NCBI RefSeq assembly: GCF_009830105.1
Contig: NZ_WURB01000002.1
Span: forward strand, 1-64,000
Origin: Microvirga makkahensis
GTDB taxonomy: Bacteria > Pseudomonadota > Alphaproteobacteria > Rhizobiales > Beijerinckiaceae
Length of the DNA stretch: 64,000 bases
Direction: 5' to 3'
The position numbers and the translations under genes were made by a program. This document shows positions 1 to 9,717 of the stretch, one piece after another. Every line of letters begins with the position of its first letter. Within the stretch, counting starts at the first letter, position 1. Under the pieces are notes generated by a model. It saw nothing but the letters and a program-made list of their open reading frames with translations. It was not told the DNA's origin and made no database searches.

Positions 1-147
1 GCGTCGACCTCCTACATCCAACGGCGCCTGCAGATCGGCTACAACCGCGCCGCCTCCCTGATGGAGCGCATGGAGCAGGAGGGCATCGTCGGACCCGCCA
101 ACCATGCCGGCAAGCGCGAGATCCTGCGCGGCCTGGGAGAGGATTAG
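1..147 (+). CDS. ftsK: DNA translocase FtsK, C-terminal end (partial)
   Basis: The window opens inside a reading frame of 48 codons that ends with TAG. The residues ([14 protein letters not shown], then [12 protein letters not shown] and a terminal REIL) are the FtsK gamma domain, a winged helix that reads KOPS sequences and activates XerCD at dif during chromosome segregation. Only this domain is inside the window; the motor and membrane parts lie upstream. The gamma signature is distinctive, so the family call is firm. A chromosomal ftsK suggests that the left part of the window is core chromosome. Confidence 0.9.
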   Translation, partial: ASTSYIQRRLQIGYNRAASLMERMEQEGIVGPANHAGKREILRGLGED

Positions 148-573
148 AGCTGTTTCCGTCAGCGTGGAAACATCTCCCCTCTTTGGTTCACCGCATTCCG
201 GAGCCCCGCTGAAGATCGCCCGAGAGGTCATCGCGCTCTCAATGATTTCGAGAGGAGACCCGCAGACGGGGTCTCCTCCCGCCACATCGGTCCCGGCGTC
301 GCCCCGATCACCGGAGGCTCTTATCACTCCGCGGCCTCACCGGCTTGCAGATGGCTCTCCGCCATTCCGGCCTGTGAGGAAAAGTGCCTTCGCAGGTAAC
401 GGGCGGGACTGCCTTGAATGACACGGCATCCCCAGTGTTCAAGCCACGTTCATCTAAATGAATAGGCGCTTAACCTAAGACGTTTCTTCCCCGTTCTCTG
501 AAACTACTGCTCATGCAGCACGTTTGACTTCGGACGGGCGGCACGCCCGAACGTTCATTTCAGGAGTGAAACC
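148..573. other. Intergenic stretch, no gene seen
   Basis: About 425 bases between ftsK and the DUF1236 gene. The one open frame on the plus strand has a composition unlike a real protein and no ribosome binding site. The only signal I trust is an AGGAG-type Shine-Dalgarno just before the next gene. Confidence 0.5.
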
Positions 574-981
574 ATGTCGAAGAAAATTCTTCTCGCGGGC
601 GCCATTCTTGCCTCTCTCGCCCCTGCGGCCGCCTTGGCCCAGTCCGGCGGCGCGGCCGCCGGTGCAGCGACGGGCGCTGTCGGCGGAGCGATCGTGGGCG
701 GCCCGGTTGGAGCGGCCGTGGGCGGCGTGACCGGCGCCATCGTCGGCGGCATCGCCGACCAGCAGCAGCCTGAATTCCGCCAGTATGTGACGACACAGAA
801 GGTGCCTTCCTACACCTACAAGGAAGAGGTGCGCGTGGGTGCGGTTCTGCCCGAGTCCGGTGTGACCCTCTACGAGGTGCCGGCCCAGTACAAGGTGAAG
901 GGCTACCGGTACACGGTCGTGAACGACACGCCGGTTCTCGTTGAGCCGAGCACACGCAAGATCGTGCAGGTCATCAACTGA
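574..981 (+). CDS. DUF1236 domain protein, exported
   Basis: A 135-residue secreted protein. Residues 1-22 form a signal peptide ending in ALA-Q. Residues 25-62 are a Gly/Ala/Val-rich stretch resembling a glycine-zipper segment, and residues about 75-135 are the DUF1236 domain, recognisable by the VGxVLPxxVxLYxVP core and a closing RKIVQVI. The family is common in the periplasm of rhizobia and methylobacteria, with no established biochemical role. The start is set by AGGAG eight bases upstream. A strong hairpin follows the stop, so it is probably a single-gene transcript. A second DUF1236 gene lies 1.2 kb away on the other strand. Confidence 0.85.
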   Translation: MSKKILLAGAILASLAPAAALAQSGGAAAGAATGAVGGAIVGGPVGAAVGGVTGAIVGGIADQQQPEFRQYVTTQKVPSYTYKEEVRVGAVLPESGVTLYEVPAQYKVKGYRYTVVNDTPVLVEPSTRKIVQVIN

Positions 982-1003
982 GCGGCGGCTTCGGACTGCA
1001 AAG

Positions 1004-1026
1004 GAGGCGGCCGACAGGGCCGCCTC
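1004..1026 (+). terminator. Rho-independent terminator after DUF1236 gene
   Basis: Perfect 9-bp stem (GAGGCGGCC / GGCCGCCTC) with a 5-base loop, followed by TTCT, starting 22 bases after the stop codon. Confidence 0.7.
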
Positions 1027-1341
1027 TTCTCCCATCGAGGGTCGGTGTGTGCCCTCATGCCAATCGAGCGGTTTCGATCCCGCTAAAGCGCTTTTCGGCC
1101 CTCGATGAAGGAGAATGAAGCCGTTGTCCTTGGCGGCCACGATCGCATCACGCGGGCACGCATAGACCTACGCATCCTTCGTCAGGAATGCCGGAACCGG
1201 TCTGTCCTCCGGAACGGCGCAGTACGGATCCGCCTTGCTCCTGTGCCGGAACAGATTGTCCGTGAGCGTCGTGCGCCTCGCGACTCTCGTGCTGTGAACC
1301 GTGAAGCAAGGCCCGCGAAGCCGGTGACCCCCTGATCCCGA
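1027..1341. other. Intergenic stretch, no gene seen
   Basis: About 315 bases between the terminator and the stop of the LuxR-type gene. Short open frames here have no ribosome binding site and no family resemblance. Confidence 0.4.
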
Positions 1342-2082
1342 TCAGCGCTTATCGTGCACGGTTTCGGCCGGCATGTGACATGCTGCCCAGATCGCCGCCT
1401 GCGCCCGGTTGACGACCCCGATCTTCCTGAGAATTGCTTTCACGTGAACCTTCACGGTCGTCTCGGCCAAGTTGAGCTTGCGGGCGATGGTTTTATTCGG
1501 GGCGCCTTCTTTCAGCCAGGCCAGAACCTCGATTTCCCGGGCGGACAGGGACTTTTTCGGAGCAGGGCCGTCGAGCATCTCACCGAGAACCCCTTGCGGA
1601 TGCTCGATGTCCCGAACACGATCTTCCATCAGTGTAAGGAGGTGCTCTGAGGGGACGACGATTTCCCCGAGAAGCACTAATTCGATGGAATGGACCAGAA
1701 CATCGCGATCGCTGGTCGTGAGGCAAAATCCGTCGACGCCGGCATGCCGGGCCGACACGACGGCGCCGAGTTCGAATCGGTCCGCGAGAAGAACCACGCG
1801 CGCGGCCGAATTGCGGGCTTTCAGTTCGGCAGCAAACACGGGAATTGCAATCGGGCAGTACTTCTCATCCACGATGAAGAGTTCCGGCGCCGCATGATCG
1901 AGACCCGCCGGGGATGGAAGATCTCGAGTTGCAGAATCCGACAAGACAAAGCGCGGGCCACGGAAGATCTGCTCCATCCCCGTGCGAAACAGCGGGCTGG
2001 CGTAAATGTGAACCCTGATCGCGGGCGGTCCTTCCACGCTCACGGCAGGCTCTCGTTTCTGATAAGCATCATTCGGCGACAT
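1342..2082 (-). CDS. LuxR-family response regulator with atypical receiver
   Basis: 246 residues. The C-terminal part (about 175-235) is a clear LuxR/NarL helix-turn-helix: LSAREIEVLAWLKEG, then NKTIARKL and TTVKVHVKAILRKIG. The N-terminal part (about 20-140) folds like a receiver and has a candidate phospho-acceptor Asp in FIVDEKY. The acidic pair normally found at the end of strand 1 is missing (the sequence there reads VHIYASPLF), so metal-dependent phosphorylation may be lost. It lies 56 bases after a DUF1236 gene on the same strand and may share its transcript. No sensor kinase is adjacent. DNA binding is near certain; the signal is unknown. Confidence 0.85.
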   Translation of the reverse strand: MSPNDAYQKREPAVSVEGPPAIRVHIYASPLFRTGMEQIFRGPRFVLSDSATRDLPSPAGLDHAAPELFIVDEKYCPIAIPVFAAELKARNSAARVVLLADRFELGAVVSARHAGVDGFCLTTSDRDVLVHSIELVLLGEIVVPSEHLLTLMEDRVRDIEHPQGVLGEMLDGPAPKKSLSAREIEVLAWLKEGAPNKTIARKLNLAETTVKVHVKAILRKIGVVNRAQAAIWAACHMPAETVHDKR

Positions 2083-2138
2083 GGGCGTCTTTCAGTTCAC
2101 AGGATGGGGATTGTTGCGTGCGTGATGCCACACGGGCC

Positions 2139-2510
2139 TCACCGGATGATGTAGACGATCTGGCGCGAGGCCGCGTCCACGATGAGCCGATGTCCTTGAA
2201 CGATCGCATAGCGGTAGGATTCGTGCTGTGGAACCGGGTAAAGCTCGGCTCCTTCGGGGAGCACCTCGCCGACACCGAGCCGCGACATGTCCCGATCTTC
2301 CGGTGAAGGTTCCGACCAGGTCCGCGTGCTCTGGTCGGCAGACAAGTGCAACCGGATTTTTCGAACCGCTGCGACAGCACCGGTGAGGGTTCCGGCCTGT
2401 GCATAGGCCATGCGGGCGCTGGAGGTCTGCGGAGCCGTACCGGCTCCTTCAAAGGCCGCCACAGCGCCCAACAACGGCACGACAACGATCAGGACGAGTC
2501 GCATCCGCAT
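2139..2510 (-). CDS. DUF1236 domain protein
   Basis: 123 residues. A hydrophobic N-terminus (residues 3-22) acts as signal peptide or anchor, and residues about 70-123 are a DUF1236 domain (VGEVLPEGAELYPVP and a terminal RQIVYII). It is the second copy of this family within 2.5 kb and lacks the glycine-rich middle of the first. It sits directly upstream of the LuxR-type regulator on the same strand and downstream of the anti-sigma gene, so it may belong to the envelope-stress regulon suggested by the ECF pair. Function unknown. Confidence 0.75.
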   Translation of the reverse strand: MRMRLVLIVVVPLLGAVAAFEGAGTAPQTSSARMAYAQAGTLTGAVAAVRKIRLHLSADQSTRTWSEPSPEDRDMSRLGVGEVLPEGAELYPVPQHESYRYAIVQGHRLIVDAASRQIVYIIR

Positions 2511-2607
2511 CGTGGAACTCCTTCGGCTGTCTGAAAGCAGAACGGACGGCGTTCCGGATTATTCCGGCGGATCGGAAAAATTCCGCATCAGGAGCGTTCG
2601 CAGCTCT

Positions 2608-3402
2608 TCATCTCCGGCGCCGCGCTTCGTTCAGCGCCCGGGTTTCGGCATCGTCCACGAGCGGTTCACCGGCGCCCGAGTTCTGGAGGTAGCTTGCCAT
2701 GAGATCCGATTCGCCGCTTGGGACATAGGCCGCGTCTGCCGCTGCCGATGCGAGCGCAAAGGTGATCGTCCAGTCCCCGTCGTGGCAGGCGACCGCGTCC
2801 GAGGTGGCGGAGCGCGCTTCGATCTTGAACTCTCGGCACAGGTTCCCGTTTGCCATGCGGAATGTGGAGATCATCCGCATTCGCCCGAAGGAAAGGCTCC
2901 GCTCCTGTCCCGACGGGCTCTCGCTCAGGACGCGGCGGACCTCCGGATCCGCGAGGTGCGCGATGGGGTCGGACGAGGGGGACGAAAGGCCTTGCCGCCC
3001 GGCAAGATAGGCGGCTGCCGCAATCGCCAATGCCGCGAGGCTCGCCGCCAGAGCGATCCCGAAGCGCCACCTGCCGTCGGGAGGTGCTCTCCGCAAGGCC
3101 TGGAGAGGGGATTGGGAAGGAGAGGGGAGGGGGGATGGCGGCCGCTGTCGGCTGGGTCCCTCGAACCGTTCGATCTGTGCCTGAACCGCAGCCAGCAGCT
3201 CAGGCGGAACGTCGGATGCGGCCTCCTTCGGGAACGCCGACCGGATCAGCCGTCGGCTGCGCAGGAACCCCGCGACCCTTCCGGCGATGGCCGGGTCTTC
3301 CGCGATGGCCTGCTCCACGGCGGCGGCAGTCGGCTCGTCGAGCTCTCCGTCCGCGAATGCCATGAGAACCTCATCGCTGAAATGTACGTGGGCCATCGGC
3401 AT
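2608..3402 (-). CDS. Anti-sigma factor, single-pass membrane protein
   Basis: 264 residues. The N-terminal 80 residues look like an anti-sigma domain (FSDEVLMAFADGELDEP is typical of such factors). A Pro/Ser-rich linker follows, then one transmembrane segment at about 118-137 (ALAASLAALAIAAAAYLA) and a periplasmic tail of about 125 residues. The gene starts 25 bases after the stop of the ECF sigma gene on the same strand, the usual sigma/anti-sigma order. The expected role is to hold the sigma factor at the inner membrane until an envelope signal arrives. The start could be either of two Met codons two residues apart. Confidence 0.8.
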   Translation of the reverse strand: MPMAHVHFSDEVLMAFADGELDEPTAAAVEQAIAEDPAIAGRVAGFLRSRRLIRSAFPKEAASDVPPELLAAVQAQIERFEGPSRQRPPSPLPSPSQSPLQALRRAPPDGRWRFGIALAASLAALAIAAAAYLAGRQGLSSPSSDPIAHLADPEVRRVLSESPSGQERSLSFGRMRMISTFRMANGNLCREFKIEARSATSDAVACHDGDWTITFALASAAADAAYVPSGESDLMASYLQNSGAGEPLVDDAETRALNEARRRR

Positions 3403-3427
3403 TTCCCCGCAATCGCTTCCCCAACCG

Positions 3428-3919
3428 TCAGGCCGCAGCCGTCATCTCAACGAGCCGCTTTCGGGCTCGTGCAAGGCGGCTCATCACCGTTCCGACCGGA
3501 ACGCCGAGAATCTCGGCCGCCTCCCGATAGGCGAGCTCTTCGACGCAGACGAGGAGCAGCACCTCCCGCTGCTCACGCGGCATCCCGCCGATGATCTGCT
3601 GGACCTCCGCCAGCAGAAGCCTGTTCAGAATCGGTTCTTCGCCGGCATCGCCGACGATTTCCGTCCGGGTAGTTATATCATGGCTCATGCCCTCGGTCCT
3701 TGACCGCCTCAGGTGATCGATCCAGTTGTTGCGCATGATGCGGAAAACCCATGCGTCGAAGCGCGTCCCGGGCGTCCAACGATCCGCGTTGGCAAGCGCA
3801 CGCTCGCAAGCGCTTTGCACGAGATCGTCTGCCTGGGATGACGAACGGCAAAGCACCAGGGCAAAGCGCCTCAGGCGCGGCAGAAGCGCCACGAGTTCCT
3901 GTCCGATGGCTGTTGGCAT
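3428..3919 (-). CDS. ECF-family RNA polymerase sigma factor
   Basis: 163 residues with both ECF regions. Region 2 (about 8-75) includes ADDLVQSACERAL and the DNA-melting FDAWVFRIMRNNWID. Region 4 (about 105-155) has LPREQREVLLLV, then YREAAEILGVPVGTVMSRLARARKRL as helix-turn-helix. Length is normal for the family. It is transcribed ahead of the anti-sigma gene and diverges from the subtilisin gene, so the intervening 295 bases probably carry promoters in both directions, one of them likely sigma-dependent. Confidence 0.9.
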   Translation of the reverse strand: MPTAIGQELVALLPRLRRFALVLCRSSSQADDLVQSACERALANADRWTPGTRFDAWVFRIMRNNWIDHLRRSRTEGMSHDITTRTEIVGDAGEEPILNRLLLAEVQQIIGGMPREQREVLLLVCVEELAYREAAEILGVPVGTVMSRLARARKRLVEMTAAA

Positions 3920-4214
3920 TGCTGCTCCGCACCGCCCTCCTGGTCACGAAAACGGATCCAAGCCCGATTTATTCCCAGATCATCCGCATAAACTGCGAAT
4001 CGCCGCCTTTGATCAGACCTCCACCGGATACAAAGCCGGACTGCATCGTTATCGATCTGCCCTGGCACGACCTTACGACAAGTATATCGTTCTCTGCCGT
4101 CCGGGCGAGTGAACCATCCGACAGAGGCTGCAAACTTGGCCACAGAGTAACCCGACACTTCCGGTTCATGTGAATGCCTCAGCCGCGCATGCCGGAAAAG
4201 AGCCGTGAGGAGCC

Positions 4215-6320
4215 GTGATGGCGCGTTGGTGGCGATACCTGGCGATCCTGGCCGGAAGCATGGCCGTTGCAGCACCCGTTCAGGTGCACGTCGATTTCGG
4301 CTCACCGGCCGACCTCCAGCTTGCGCCATCCTCCGCCTCCGCCAAGGCCGGCGGCGGAGGCAATGGGAATGCTGGCGGCAACGGCAACTCCGGGAACGGG
4401 GGCGGGAACGGCAACGGCGACGGAGGCGCTAGCGGCAACGGAGGCGGCAACGGAGGCGGGAACGGCAACGGAAATGGCGGGAGCGGCAACGGAGGCGGGA
4501 ACGGCAACGGAAATGGCGGGAGCGGCAACGGAGGCGGGAACAGCAACGGAAATGGCGGGAGCGGCACAGGCAATGCAGGAGGCAGTTCCGGCAATGGGAA
4601 TTCCGGCGGCGGAAGTTCCGGTGCCAGCAATGGAGCCGGCGGCGCGAGTGGCGGTTCGGGTCCGTCTTCGGGCGGCGGTTCTGCCGGGCAGGGCGGCGGC
4701 GGAGGTCAGAATGCCGGCGGCCGTTCGGCAGGAAGCGCCTCCAGCAACGGCGCCAATGCCGCGCCGGGCAGGGCAGGACAAGCGCCCGGGCTGTCGGGCA
4801 GGGCGGCGTCGAAAGCCGGTGTCGTTCACGTTCGAGAGCGGACGCCCCGGAGCAAGTCGAAGGTGACGACAGCCCAGCCCGGAGCCGCCAAAGGCGCCAA
4901 GCCTGCGGTTCGCGGCAGGAGCGCGGCACCCGGCCAGAAGGGCAAGGCCCCTGCCGAGGCCCGCCGCAAATCGTCCAGCAAAGCCTCTGCGCCCCGCGGT
5001 GGCGGAGCGACAGTCTCCGGTGCGGCGGCCTCGGCGGCTCGGGGCAGGTCGGCTCCGGACAGGGGCCCCCGTGCGGCGCGAGCCGTTCAGTCGCCCTCTG
5101 AGGCCGCTGCCCTCCCGAAGGGCCCAGAGACCTCTCTGGAGCCGATTGGTTCGCCCTCGAAGCCGCGGCAGGCGGCCGGCTCGATCGTCGCGTCTGGCTT
5201 ATCCGATCCGGATCTCGCCCGGCTAGCGGCATTGGGCCTGCAGGTCACGTCCCGAACGGGCGGAAGGATCGCTCCCCGTGTCGTTCGGCTGAGGCTACCC
5301 AAGGGCATGTCCGTCGTGGAAGCCCGACGCACCGTCCAGAGGCTCAACCGCAGGGCATCGGCCGATATGGATTCCTATTATTACACGGACGGAGAAACGT
5401 CCGAATGTGGTGATCCCGGCTGCAAAGCCTCGGTTATCGTCGGCTGGACCCCACCCGTCATCGATTCGTGCGGGGAACCGCCTCTGATCGGCCTCATCGA
5501 TACCGGTATCGACCTCGATCACGAGGCGCTCAAAGGCCAATCGATCGAGCTGTTGAGCGTGTCCGGAGAGGCGGGGAGCACCTCTTCTCCCGACCACGGA
5601 ACGGCCATCGCTGCGCTTCTCGTGGGGAAGCCCGGGAGCGTCGCCCCAGGATTGGTCCCGCAGGCGAAGCTCGTCGCCGTGGATGCCTTCTCCAGGAAAG
5701 ACGGCATGGCGGACAGAGCGGATGTCGTCTCCCTTGTCGGCGCTCTCGAGACTCTTGCGGATCGCGGCGTGAGGATCGTCAATCTCAGCCTGTCAGGGCC
5801 GCCGAACGAGGTTCTCAGGATGGCGATCGAGGCCGCCCGCGCGCAGGGCATCGTTCTTGTCGCAGCCGTCGGGAACAATGGAGCCGGAGCGGAGCCCTCC
5901 TATCCGGCAGCCTATCCCGGCGTGGTGGCCGTGACCGCGGTGGATCGCCAGCTCAACATCTATCGACGTGCGAACCGTGGCTCGCATATTGCCTTTGCAG
6001 CCCCCGGCGTCGAGATCCGCACGGCTCGGGCCAAGGGAGGAACCGCGGCAAGGAGCGGCACCTCCTACGCCGTGCCCTTCGTGACAGCTGCCATGGCGAT
6101 GATGCGGGCCACGGACCCTGAGACGAATGGCGAGGCGCTCCAGAAACGACTGCGAGACAGCGCTCAGGATCTAGGAGCTCCGGGGCGAGACACCACATTC
6201 GGGCATGGTCTCGTCAAGATGGCCGACCTGTGTCCAGCGCCCGAGACAATGCCCATTCCGATCGCCGGCGATGTCTCGTCCGTTGCCCCTCTCTCCCGCA
6301 AGGGCACTGAAGCGCCGTGA
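4215..6320 (+). CDS. Subtilisin-like (S8) serine protease with Gly/Asn-rich repeats
   Basis: 701 residues if the GTG at 4215 is used; an ATG follows at once. Order of parts: hydrophobic N-terminus (7-25); low-complexity Gly/Asn/Ser region (about 45-190) with three in-frame 13-residue repeats; Lys/Ala/Pro-rich linker to about 330; then the S8 catalytic domain. The triad is visible as Asp429 (IDTGIDLDH), His461 (DHGTAIAALL) and Ser617 (SGTSYAVP), with oxyanion Asn554 in VGNNGAG. An active, exported or surface protease is expected. It diverges from an ECF sigma/anti-sigma pair, an arrangement that suggests the protease is a target of, or acts on, that pathway. Confidence 0.9.
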   Translation: MMARWWRYLAILAGSMAVAAPVQVHVDFGSPADLQLAPSSASAKAGGGGNGNAGGNGNSGNGGGNGNGDGGASGNGGGNGGGNGNGNGGSGNGGGNGNGNGGSGNGGGNSNGNGGSGTGNAGGSSGNGNSGGGSSGASNGAGGASGGSGPSSGGGSAGQGGGGGQNAGGRSAGSASSNGANAAPGRAGQAPGLSGRAASKAGVVHVRERTPRSKSKVTTAQPGAAKGAKPAVRGRSAAPGQKGKAPAEARRKSSSKASAPRGGGATVSGAAASAARGRSAPDRGPRAARAVQSPSEAAALPKGPETSLEPIGSPSKPRQAAGSIVASGLSDPDLARLAALGLQVTSRTGGRIAPRVVRLRLPKGMSVVEARRTVQRLNRRASADMDSYYYTDGETSECGDPGCKASVIVGWTPPVIDSCGEPPLIGLIDTGIDLDHEALKGQSIELLSVSGEAGSTSSPDHGTAIAALLVGKPGSVAPGLVPQAKLVAVDAFSRKDGMADRADVVSLVGALETLADRGVRIVNLSLSGPPNEVLRMAIEAARAQGIVLVAAVGNNGAGAEPSYPAAYPGVVAVTAVDRQLNIYRRANRGSHIAFAAPGVEIRTARAKGGTAARSGTSYAVPFVTAAMAMMRATDPETNGEALQKRLRDSAQDLGAPGRDTTFGHGLVKMADLCPAPETMPIPIAGDVSSVAPLSRKGTEAP
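4452..4568 (+). repeat. 39-bp in-frame tandem repeat, 3 copies
   Basis: Copies at 4452-4490, 4491-4529 and 4530-4568. The first two are identical and the third differs by a few bases. Each encodes 13 Gly/Asn/Ser-rich residues, so gain or loss of copies keeps the protease frame. Shorter GGN/GGC runs flank it on both sides. Confidence 0.85.
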
Positions 6321-6478
6321 TGCCACGCCCCTCCCTCACCAAGACGTTCGGCGGCATGCCCGTGCGATCGAACGGGAATGGCGAACCGGGTCGCTGGCGC
6401 ATCGTACGGACCCGCAGGGCCGCGTCAGTGAAAAGTGGACTCGATTTTCCGCAAGGAGCGATGCGTTCTTCAAAGAGT

Positions 6479-6512
6479 GGAGCATCGGACCCGCTATTGG
6501 GTCCGATGCTCC
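6479..6512. terminator. Bidirectional terminator hairpin
   Basis: Perfect 14-bp stem (arms 6479-6492 and 6499-6512, core AGCATCGGACCC) with a 6-base loop, between the convergent protease and Lrp genes. It belongs to a local family of AGCATCGG hairpins; see 14272-14304. Confidence 0.75.
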
Positions 6513-6515
6513 GGG

Positions 6516-7007
6516 CTACCGGCCCGCGAGCAGCAGAGGATCGACGGAGGTGTCCCGTTTCAGCTCGCGGAGAGCGAATGTCGAGCGCGAATGGCGGATC
6601 CCCGGAATCCGGTAGAGGCTCTGGCGCAGAAATCGTTCGTAGTGCTCGGTATCGGCGACGGCCACCTTGACGAGGTAGTCGTAGTCTCCGGTCACGAGGT
6701 GCGCTTCGATCACTTCGGGAATTCTCGCCAAGGCCTCGCCGAACTGCTCCAGCATGTGCTCGTCGTGCTTGTCGAGCGTCACCTCCACGAAGACCACATT
6801 GGGCACCCCGATGACCTTGTGGTCGAGGACCGCCACATAGCCCTCGATAGCGCCGCTGGCCTCCAGGCGCCTGACACGCGTCCAGCAGGGCGACGGGGAG
6901 AGGCCCACCTTCTCGGCGAGTTCGGCCATTGTCAATCTGCCGTCGTCCCGGAGCGCCGAGAGGATCTTACGGTCCATCCGGTCGAGTGACGGCATGTTGC
7001 CGCCCAT
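6516..7007 (-). CDS. bkdR: Lrp/AsnC regulator of the bkd operon
   Basis: 163 residues from the ATG at 7007, preceded by AAAGG at seven bases; an ATG four codons later is possible. An open frame runs much further upstream but is only the antisense of the E1-alpha gene. N-terminal helix-turn-helix (LDRMDRKILSALRDDG, then TMAELAEKVGLSPSPCWTRVRRLE) and C-terminal RAM/ACT domain (about 70-150, with VTGDYDYLVKV). It is divergent from the branched-chain oxoacid dehydrogenase operon, exactly as bkdR in Pseudomonas putida, where it activates bkd in response to branched-chain amino acids. Regulator identity is by synteny; the family is certain. Confidence 0.85.
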   Translation of the reverse strand: MGGNMPSLDRMDRKILSALRDDGRLTMAELAEKVGLSPSPCWTRVRRLEASGAIEGYVAVLDHKVIGVPNVVFVEVTLDKHDEHMLEQFGEALARIPEVIEAHLVTGDYDYLVKVAVADTEHYERFLRQSLYRIPGIRHSRSTFALRELKRDTSVDPLLLAGR

Positions 7008-7154
7008 CCGCCTTTCAGAATTCCTGTTCCGTTCCATCCGCAAAACCATGCTTTTCATTCTGCAAACAGAGCATAGGCCAGCGACATCAGCAAGAATAAC
7101 CCACCAGATCCGGATATGGTCTTCCCAGGTTGAACGAGCATTCGGGAGCGCAGG

Positions 7155-7442
7155 ATGTCGGGAGAAGCGATGCGTGAGATCACCGTCGAGGCGGTGCTCG
7201 ATGATGCCTTTGACGGGGCGGTCCGCCTTCTGGGCGATGCTCAGCGCTTCGGCTTCGAGCTCAAGAATCTGGAGCTCGCGGCCGGGGCGGAGGGCTTGGT
7301 TTCGGCCACCCTCATCCTCCGTGTTCCGATCTCCGTCGATGCGCGGCTCGTCGCGGCCCGCCTGGCGCGCCATCCCACGGTACGGCATGTCGATGCCGCC
7401 GCCAGCGCTCTTCTCGATCGCGAGCCGAGCATGGTAGCATGA
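7155..7442 (+). CDS. Small ACT-like protein at the head of the bkd operon
   Basis: 95 residues. The pattern resembles a single ACT domain of the IlvM type: a first strand ITVEAV, a helix DAFDGAVRLLGDAQRFGFELKNLEL, an LVSATLILRVP strand, then a helix and a closing VRHVDAA. It ends 24 bases before the E1-alpha start, so it is probably co-transcribed with bkd. A free-standing ACT domain could bind a branched-chain amino acid and tune the dehydrogenase, an acetolactate synthase or the regulator; this is inference. The start follows GGGAGCG. Confidence 0.6.
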   Translation: MSGEAMREITVEAVLDDAFDGAVRLLGDAQRFGFELKNLELAAGAEGLVSATLILRVPISVDARLVAARLARHPTVRHVDAAASALLDREPSMVA

Positions 7443-8699
<1,257 letters not shown>

Positions 8700-8702
8700 G
8701 CC

Positions 8703-9716
8703 ATGGCGCGCATGACCATGATCGAGGCCATCCGCGATGCCATGGATGTGATGATGGCCCGTGACGAGAAGGTAGTCGTCTTCGGCGAGGATGTCGGCTA
8801 TTTCGGCGGCGTCTTCCGCTGCACGGCAGGACTCCAGCAGAAATACGGCAGGACGCGCTGCTTCGATACGCCCATCAGCGAATCCGGCATCGTCGGAACC
8901 GCCATCGGAATGGCAACCTACGGCCTGCGGCCCTGTGTCGAGATCCAGTTCGCCGATTACATGTATCCGGCCTACGACCAGATCGTGTCCGAGGCTGCCC
9001 GCCTGCGATACCGCTCGAATGGCGAATTCACCTGTCCCCTCGTGATCCGCATGCCGACGGGCGGCGGCATCTTCGGCGGGCAGACCCACAGCCAGAGCCC
9101 CGAGGCGCTGTTCACGCACGTGGCGGGCCTGAAGACGGTGGTGCCGTCGAATCCTTACGACGCCAAGGGTCTCCTGATTGCCGCGATCGAGGACCCGGAT
9201 CCCGTCATCTTCCTGGAGCCTAAGCGCCTCTATAACGGCCCCTTCGACGGCCATCACGATCGCCCCATCATCCCTTGGTCGAAGCACGAGCTGGGCGATG
9301 TCCCGAGCGGCCATTTCACGCTGCCGCTCGGAAAAGCCTCGGTCGTTCGCACGGGATCGGCCGTGACCGTGCTGGCCTACGGAACGATGGTCTATGTCGC
9401 GCAGGCGGCTGCAGCCGAGTCGGGCATCGACGCAGAGATCATCGATCTGCGCACGCTGATCCCCCTCGACCTGGAGACGATCGTCGCCTCGGTGAGGAAG
9501 ACCGGCCGCTGCGTCGTCGTCCACGAGGCCACGCTCACCTCAGGGTACGGCGCCGAGCTCGCGGCCCTCGTCCAGGAATCCTGCTTCTTCCATCTGGAGG
9601 CTCCGATCACGAGAGTCACCGGATGGGACACGCCTTACCCGCATGCGCAGGAATGGGACTACTTCCCGGGCCCGGCCCGCGTCGGACGTGCTCTCGTCGA
9701 GGCTGTGGAGGCGTAA
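8703..9716 (+). CDS. bkdA2: Branched-chain 2-oxoacid dehydrogenase E1, beta subunit
   Basis: 337 residues, the usual length. The N-terminus ([33 protein letters not shown]) is classic E1-beta, followed by [18 protein letters not shown] and the [12 protein letters not shown] segment near the active site. The C-terminal transketolase domain holds [18 protein letters not shown]. It starts three bases after the alpha stop, so the two subunits are translationally coupled. It forms the alpha2beta2 heterotetramer with BkdA1. Confidence 0.95.
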   Translation: MARMTMIEAIRDAMDVMMARDEKVVVFGEDVGYFGGVFRCTAGLQQKYGRTRCFDTPISESGIVGTAIGMATYGLRPCVEIQFADYMYPAYDQIVSEAARLRYRSNGEFTCPLVIRMPTGGGIFGGQTHSQSPEALFTHVAGLKTVVPSNPYDAKGLLIAAIEDPDPVIFLEPKRLYNGPFDGHHDRPIIPWSKHELGDVPSGHFTLPLGKASVVRTGSAVTVLAYGTMVYVAQAAAAESGIDAEIIDLRTLIPLDLETIVASVRKTGRCVVVHEATLTSGYGAELAALVQESCFFHLEAPITRVTGWDTPYPHAQEWDYFPGPARVGRALVEAVEA

Positions 9717-9717
9717 T

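Noticed and set aside
2410..3594. 394-codon plus-strand open frame
   Set aside because: Antisense of the anti-sigma and DUF1236 genes; Arg/Pro/Gly-rich and without a start signal.
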